From contig CALFOF010000007.1 in assembly GCA_937919075.1 (NCBI GenBank), positions 1 to 10,533 on the forward strand: 10,533 bases of DNA, written 5' to 3'. Position 1 is the stretch's first letter. Each line of letters opens with the position of its first letter. The notes under the pieces are model-generated. The model saw only the letters and a list, made by a program, of their open reading frames with translations, was not told the DNA's origin and did not search any database. Origin of the DNA: an uncultured Cyanobium sp. (GTDB taxonomy: Bacteria; Cyanobacteriota; Cyanobacteriia; PCC-6307; Cyanobiaceae). Below, one piece after another: positions 7,043-10,533 of this stretch. The position numbers and the translations under genes were made by a program.

Positions 7043-7324
7043 TCAGAGCTCGTCTTCCACGCCGGGCAGCACGGTGCAATCGCTCATCGGGTAGCTGACG
7101 CAGAGCAGGGCAAAACCCTGGGCGATCTGGTCATCGTCGAGGAAGCTCTGATCGGATTGATCCACACTGCCGGCCAGGATCTTGCCGGCGCAGGTGCTGC
7201 AGGCGCCAGCACGGCAGGAGTAGGGCAGGTCGATGCCCTGCTCTTCGGCGGCATCGAGGATGTACTGGTCATCGGGGCAATCGAAGGTCTTGCCGCCTTC
7301 CATCGTGATCGCATAGGTGGCCAT
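7043..7324 (-). CDS. petF: Plant-type [2Fe-2S] ferredoxin
   Basis: This 93-residue soluble electron carrier belongs to the photosynthetic ferredoxin family, which takes electrons from photosystem I and passes them to FNR and other reductases. The cluster ligands are all present: Cys37, Cys42 and Cys45 in [15 protein letters not shown] (34-48) and Cys75 in ALLCVSYP (72-79). [19 protein letters not shown] (16-34) and [13 protein letters not shown] (54-66) are also classic. It is a few residues shorter than the usual 97-99 and ends in GVEDEL rather than the common EEELY. It has ALLC where the main isoform usually has VLTC, and extra cysteines at 16 and 83. Since cyanobacteria carry several paralogues, it may be a secondary isoform. 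The gene faces the malic enzyme (28-nt gap) and diverges from the pnt operon. No clear Shine-Dalgarno is visible. Confidence 0.93.
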   Translation of the reverse strand: MATYAITMEGGKTFDCPDDQYILDAAEEQGIDLPYSCRAGACSTCAGKILAGSVDQSDQSFLDDDQIAQGFALLCVSYPMSDCTVLPGVEDEL

Positions 7325-7436
7325 GGTGAGGTTGGCGTGGATGACCCACTGGATCTAGGGAGCCGATCGCGGCGCGGATGTGCGGGCCGCTACGGAATGC
7401 CGTGGCACGCACGCTTGCCAACAACGGCAGGAAGGC

Positions 7437-7523
7437 ATGTGGTGGCATGAACACACGGCCCGGCCCCGCTGGCTCCTGGCGGTCCTCCTGCTCTTTACAT
7501 GGTTAACCGTGTGGAGGGAGTGA
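7437..7523 (+). CDS. Possible 28-residue membrane peptide at the head of the pnt operon
   Basis: An ATG at 7437 opens a 28-codon frame ending at TGA 7521-7523, 3 nt before the pntA start. The predicted peptide has a short polar, His/Arg-containing N-terminus (MWWHEHTARPR) followed by an uninterrupted hydrophobic stretch (WLLAVLLLFTWLTVW, residues 12-26) and a final Arg-Glu. That is the shape of a tiny single-span membrane protein such as PetN- or PsbM-type subunits, though it matches none that I recognise. Supporting signs are AGGA (7429-7432) 4 nt before the ATG, G or C in the third position of 23 of 28 codons, and coupling-distance spacing to pntA, whose Shine-Dalgarno lies in its last codons. 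Against it, 28 codons can be open by chance in GC-rich DNA. It could be a leader peptide, a Pnt accessory subunit or noise. Confidence 0.4.
   Translation: MWWHEHTARPRWLLAVLLLFTWLTVWRE
7513..7520 (+). promoter_or_regulatory. Strong Shine-Dalgarno that fixes the GTG start of pntA
   Basis: GGAGGGAG lies 6 nt before the GTG at 7527. It is the strongest ribosome-binding site seen in the window and supports the non-ATG start. It lies inside the last codons of the possible 28-residue ORF. Confidence 0.75.
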
Positions 7524-7526
7524 AAC

Positions 7527-8690
7527 GTGATCAGGGTCTGGATCCCGGCGGAGAGGAGCCCCAGCGAACGACGGGTGGCCGCAACGCCGGACACCACCCG
7601 CCGCCTTGCGGACAAGGGCTGCGCGGTGGCGATCGAGAGTGGCGCCGGCCAGCAGGCGGGCTACGGCGATGACAGCTTTGCGGCCAGCGGCGCGGAAATC
7701 CTGCCCGCCGGCGCAGCCGAGGGCTGGGAGCAGGCCGATGTGGTGCTCACGGTGGCGCCACCGCGGCTGGAAGCCGATGGCGGGCCCGGCCATGTGGAGC
7801 GTCTGCGTGCCGGCAGCCTGCTGATGGGCCTGCTGGAGCCCTACCAGAACCGCCCCCTGATCGAGCGGCTCTCCAGCCAGGGCGTCTCGGCGCTGGCACT
7901 GGAGCTGCTGCCCCGCATCAGCCGCGCCCAGACGATGGATGCCCTCTCCTCACAAGCCAACATCGCCGGCTACAAAGCGGTGCTGCTGGCAGCGGCCGAG
8001 CTCGATCGCTTTTTCCCGATGCTGATGACCGCCGCCGGCACGGTGCAACCGGCCAAGGTGGTGGTGCTGGGCGCCGGCGTGGCCGGCCTGCAGGCGGTGG
8101 CCACGGCCCGCCGCCTCGGCGCGGTGGTGAAGGTGAGCGATGTGCGGCCTGCCGCCAAGGAGCAGGTGGAATCGCTCGGCGCCCGCTTCATCGATCCGCC
8201 CGAACGTGATGCCCCCGGTGAGGCCGGCGGCTATGCCCGTGAGGCCGGCCTGGCCTTCCTCGAAGCGCAACGCCAGCAGCTGGCAGTGCACCTGGCTGAA
8301 GCCGATGCCGTGATCACCACGGCGCTGGTGCCGGGCCGTCCGGCGCCGCTGCTGATCACCGAACAGATGCTGGCCGTGATGCGGCCGGGATCGGTGGTGG
8401 TGGATCTGGCAGTGGGTCAGGGCGGCAATGTGGCCGGCAGCCAGGCCGACACCACCGTCGACATCGGCGGGGTGCGGGTGATCGGCGCCGGCCAGTTGCC
8501 GGCTTCGGTGCCGCAGCACGCCAGTGCTCTGTATGCGCGCAATGTGTCGGCGCTGCTGGAGCAGCTGCTGATCGACGACCTGCTCACCATTACCCCGGAG
8601 GACCCCCTGCTGGACCCCTGCCTGATCACCCACGCCGGCACCTGCCGCCGCCTCGATCTCTGGCCAGCGCTGGTGGAGGTGGCGGCATGA
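7527..8690 (+). CDS. pntA: NAD(P) transhydrogenase alpha subunit, NAD(H)-binding domain I
   Basis: This 387-residue subunit forms the peripheral NAD(H)-binding domain (dI) of the proton-translocating transhydrogenase, which exchanges hydride between NADH and NADPH coupled to proton movement. Its length matches the stand-alone alpha-1 subunit of Rhodospirillum rubrum (PntAA), not the roughly 510-residue fused E. coli PntA. The start IPAERSPSERRVAATP (6-21) is canonical. LPRISRAQTMDALSSQANIAGYKAV (128-152) holds the RQD-loop residues Arg130, Gln135 and Asp138 that position NADH for hydride transfer. VVVLGAGVAGLQAVATARRLGA (178-199) is the Rossmann loop, followed by SDVRPAAKEQVESLGARF (204-221). 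The GTG start has a strong Shine-Dalgarno. The stop overlaps the next start as ATGA. It is first of the three pnt genes, possibly preceded by a 28-codon ORF. Confidence 0.96.
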   Translation: MIRVWIPAERSPSERRVAATPDTTRRLADKGCAVAIESGAGQQAGYGDDSFAASGAEILPAGAAEGWEQADVVLTVAPPRLEADGGPGHVERLRAGSLLMGLLEPYQNRPLIERLSSQGVSALALELLPRISRAQTMDALSSQANIAGYKAVLLAAAELDRFFPMLMTAAGTVQPAKVVVLGAGVAGLQAVATARRLGAVVKVSDVRPAAKEQVESLGARFIDPPERDAPGEAGGYAREAGLAFLEAQRQQLAVHLAEADAVITTALVPGRPAPLLITEQMLAVMRPGSVVVDLAVGQGGNVAGSQADTTVDIGGVRVIGAGQLPASVPQHASALYARNVSALLEQLLIDDLLTITPEDPLLDPCLITHAGTCRRLDLWPALVEVAA

Positions 8691-8983
8691 GCGGCGCACT
8701 CAGCGGCACCGAAGCGCTCTGGGTGCTGGTGCTCGGCAGCCTGCTCGGGCTGGAACTGATCGGCAAGGTGCCCCCCACCCTGCACACCCCGTTGATGTCC
8801 GGCGCGAACGCCATCAGCGGCATCACCCTGCTGGCGGCCCTAGTGCTGATCGCGGAGGCGCCCACGCCGGCGCTGCGCCTGGTGGGCGCCACCGCGCTGG
8901 GCTTTGCCCTGTTCAACGTGGTCGGGGGCTTTCTCGTCACCGACCGGATGCTGGCCATGTTCAAACGCAAGGGAGCGAACTGA
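8687..8983 (+). CDS. pntAB: NAD(P) transhydrogenase alpha-2 subunit, membrane domain II part
   Basis: This 98-residue protein is the small membrane subunit equivalent to the C-terminal part of E. coli PntA and to R. rubrum PntAB. It has three hydrophobic helices at about residues 10-27, 42-57 and 63-85. The conserved loop KVPPTLHTPLMSGANAISGI (27-46) is diagnostic, and the basic tail KRKGAN stays in the cytosol. With PntB it builds the proton channel of domain II. Its ATG overlaps the pntA stop by 4 nt and its TGA shares one base with the pntB ATG, so the three are translationally coupled. The separate alpha-2 gene is the usual cyanobacterial and alphaproteobacterial arrangement. Confidence 0.95.
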   Translation: MSGALSGTEALWVLVLGSLLGLELIGKVPPTLHTPLMSGANAISGITLLAALVLIAEAPTPALRLVGATALGFALFNVVGGFLVTDRMLAMFKRKGAN

Positions 8984-10395
8984 TGGGAGAACTGACGCTC
9001 GAACTCGGGGCCGTGCTGCTGCTGGCCCTCGGCCTCAAGGGCCTGGCCAAGATCCGCACGGCACGGGCGGCCAACGGCCTGGCGGCCCTGGCACTGCTGC
9101 TGGCGGTGGTGGGTCTGCTGCTGCAACAAGGGCTCACCGGCTGGCCATGGATGCTGCTGGGCCTGGGAGTGGGCGGCGGCCTCGGCGCGCTGCTCGCCTT
9201 CAAGGTGGCGATGACCGCCATGCCCGAAACCGTGGCGCTGTTCAACGGCTGCGGCGGACTGTCGTCGTTGCTCGTGGCGATCGGTGCGGCCCAGCTGCCC
9301 ACGCCGCTCAACCTGCTGGGTCAGGTGTCGGTGCTGGCGTCGGTGCTGGTGGGCTCGATCACCTTCAGCGGTTCGCTGGTGGCGATGGGCAAGCTGCAGG
9401 AATGGCTGGGCACCCCCGGCTGGACCCAACGGCCCCAGCGCCACGCGATCAACATCACCCTGGCGGTGGCCACATTGGTGTGCTGCGCTCTGGTGCTCAA
9501 GGGCATGGCGGTGGCCCTGATTCCGCTCACAGTGCTGTCGTTGCTGCTGGGCATTGGCCTCACCCTGCCGGTGGGCGGCGCCGACATGCCGGTGGTGATT
9601 TCGCTGCTGAATTCTTATTCGGGTGTGGCGGCGGCGGCGGCCGGCTTCGTGGTGGGCAGCGAGCTGCTGATCGTGGCGGGCGCCATGGTGGGAGCTGCGG
9701 GCCTGATCCTCACCCAGGTGATGTGCACGGCAATGAACCGTTCGCTCACTTCTGTGTTGTTCGGCGGCGCCATGGGGGCAGCGCCTGTTGGCGGCGCCGA
9801 TGGCACCAAGGACGAGGGCTACAAGAACGTCACCTCCTGTAGCGCGGAGGAATGCGCGCTCACGCTGGAGGCGGCCGAGCGGGTGGTGTTCGTGCCGGGC
9901 TACGGCCTGGCCGTGGCCCAGGCGCAGCACAGCCTCAAGGAGCTGGCCAAGTTGCTGGAGCAGCAGGGCATTGCGGTGAGCTACGCGATTCACCCGGTGG
10001 CCGGCCGCATGCCAGGCCACATGAATGTGCTGCTGGCCGAGGCTGATGTGCCCTACGACCAGTTGATCGAGATGGACACGATCAACCCGGAATTCCCCCG
10101 CACCGATGTGGTGATCGTGCTCGGCGCCAACGATGTGGTGAATCCCCGCGCCAAGAGCGATCCCTCCAGCCCCCTCTACGGCATGCCCGTGCTGGAGGTG
10201 GATCAGGCCCGCTCGGTGTTCGTGGTGAAACGCAGCCTGGGCTCCGGCTACGCCGGCATCCGCAACGACCTGTTCGAACTCCCCCAGACCTCAATGGTGT
10301 TCGGCGACGCCAAACAAGTGCTCCAGACCCTGCTGCAGGAACTGCGAGCGCTGGGGGTGGGCAAGGTGCCGGCGGGGGCTGGGACGGGGCGCTGA
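8983..10395 (+). CDS. pntB: NAD(P) transhydrogenase beta subunit
   Basis: The 470-residue beta subunit combines a membrane half (domain II, residues 1 to about 265, many hydrophobic helices) with the C-terminal NADP(H)-binding domain III (about 295-460). Membrane landmarks are AMPETVALFNGCGGLSSLL (79-97), GGADMPVVISLLNSYSGVAAAAAGF (198-222) and CTAMNRSLTSVLFGG (248-262). Domain III shows VPGYGLAVAQAQ (304-315, NADP-binding GYG loop), AGRMPGHMNVLLAEA (340-354), MDTINPEFPRTDVVIVLGANDVVNP (364-388) and KRSLGSGYAGIRNDLF (416-431). It is slightly longer than the 462-residue E. coli protein because of a Gly/Ala tail after about residue 460. GGGAG-type Shine-Dalgarno (GGGAG, 8971-8975) lies 7 nt before the ATG. 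It closes the operon ahead of a clear hairpin. Confidence 0.96.
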   Translation: MGELTLELGAVLLLALGLKGLAKIRTARAANGLAALALLLAVVGLLLQQGLTGWPWMLLGLGVGGGLGALLAFKVAMTAMPETVALFNGCGGLSSLLVAIGAAQLPTPLNLLGQVSVLASVLVGSITFSGSLVAMGKLQEWLGTPGWTQRPQRHAINITLAVATLVCCALVLKGMAVALIPLTVLSLLLGIGLTLPVGGADMPVVISLLNSYSGVAAAAAGFVVGSELLIVAGAMVGAAGLILTQVMCTAMNRSLTSVLFGGAMGAAPVGGADGTKDEGYKNVTSCSAEECALTLEAAERVVFVPGYGLAVAQAQHSLKELAKLLEQQGIAVSYAIHPVAGRMPGHMNVLLAEADVPYDQLIEMDTINPEFPRTDVVIVLGANDVVNPRAKSDPSSPLYGMPVLEVDQARSVFVVKRSLGSGYAGIRNDLFELPQTSMVFGDAKQVLQTLLQELRALGVGKVPAGAGTGR

Positions 10396-10447
10396 AGAGA
10401 GAGAAACTCTTTCCTTCCTCAAATCATGCGACCTCGACATCGTTATT

Positions 10448-10482
10448 TCCAGCATGGTGAATTTCCTCTCCATGCTGGATTT
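10448..10482 (+). terminator. Intrinsic terminator of the pnt operon
   Basis: A perfect 10-bp inverted repeat, TCCAGCATGG (10448-10457) and CCATGCTGGA (10470-10479), has a 12-nt loop and is followed by TTT. It lies 53 nt after the pntB stop. A stem this long is unlikely by chance, and its place after the operon supports termination, although the U-tract is short. Around it, the non-coding stretch 10396-10533 is visibly AT-richer than the rest of the window. It holds only unconvincing short frames, including a 35-codon ORF from 10426 to the window's last base. Confidence 0.65.
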
Positions 10483-10533
10483 CCAAGATCAGAAACGAGG
10501 CAAGTATTCTTACTTTCTCCGCAGAACACTTAA

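Noticed and set aside
7497..7512. Near-palindrome ACATGGTTAACCGTGT just before the pntA Shine-Dalgarno, as a possible operator
   Set aside because: Fourteen of 16 bases are symmetric, but a few such sites are expected by chance in 10.5 kb. It also lies within the possible 28-codon ORF, and no known regulator motif is matched.
8626..10020. Minus-strand open frame of 464 codons opposite pntAB and pntB
   Set aside because: It is His/Gln/Arg-rich, repetitive in composition, has no recognisable domain, and lies wholly opposite highly conserved transhydrogenase genes. It is a GC-rich shadow.
10396..10533. Frame continuing past the pntB stop and closing with TAA at the last base, including a 35-codon ORF from 10426
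   Set aside because: Its codon use is unlike the neighbours, there is no ribosome-binding site or recognisable motif, and it runs through the terminator hairpin. Stop readthrough of pntB would be needed to use the longer form.

Overview
The window looks like a GC-rich picocyanobacterial genome segment of the Cyanobium or freshwater/coastal Synechococcus type. This rests on four things: a plant-type [2Fe-2S] ferredoxin close to PetF; a nicotinamide nucleotide transhydrogenase split into three genes as in cyanobacteria; two short proteins of a style I associate with that group (a fibrillin-like protein and one beginning MYRLVDPQGQPHPVLDE); and strong G/C third-position codon use. I saw no exact GCGATCGC (HIP1) octamer, which fits the picocyanobacterial branch. 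The assignment is inference, because no rRNA or other marker gene is present.

Layout. Positions 1-1583 hold two damaged sugar/alcohol-type oxidoreductase genes that converge on each other: a PQQ-dependent sugar dehydrogenase lacking its N-terminus (63-944, +) and a zinc-less MDR-family dehydrogenase with a large internal deletion and frameshift (988-1583, -). A secreted or membrane-anchored family-10 glycosyl-hydrolase-like protein (1772-2992, +) converges almost end to end with a polyphosphate kinase 2 (3005-3970, -). A 53-residue single-span membrane protein lies behind it (4121-4282, -). On the + strand follow a fibrillin-like protein (4422-4955), a 66-residue protein (5097-5297) and a malic enzyme (5305-7014). 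A ferredoxin gene (7043-7324, -) faces the malic enzyme and diverges from the transhydrogenase operon: a possible 28-residue membrane peptide (7437-7523), pntA, pntAB and pntB (7527-10395, +). The operon ends in a good hairpin terminator (10448-10482). The final 138 bases are visibly AT-richer than the rest.

How the genes fit together. The right half is a redox neighbourhood. Malic enzyme makes pyruvate, CO2 and NAD(P)H; the proton-translocating transhydrogenase exchanges hydride between NADH and NADPH; ferredoxin carries electrons from photosystem I. The pnt genes overlap by 4 and 1 nt and are clearly one operon. Co-regulation with malic enzyme is not shown. PPK2 uses polyphosphate to charge nucleotides and is independent of this block.

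I see no defence island, CRISPR array, transposase, tRNA or rRNA. The most novel candidate is the unannotated 28-codon membrane-peptide ORF directly in front of pntA. The clearest genome-biology signal is the paired decay of the two oxidoreductase genes at the left end.
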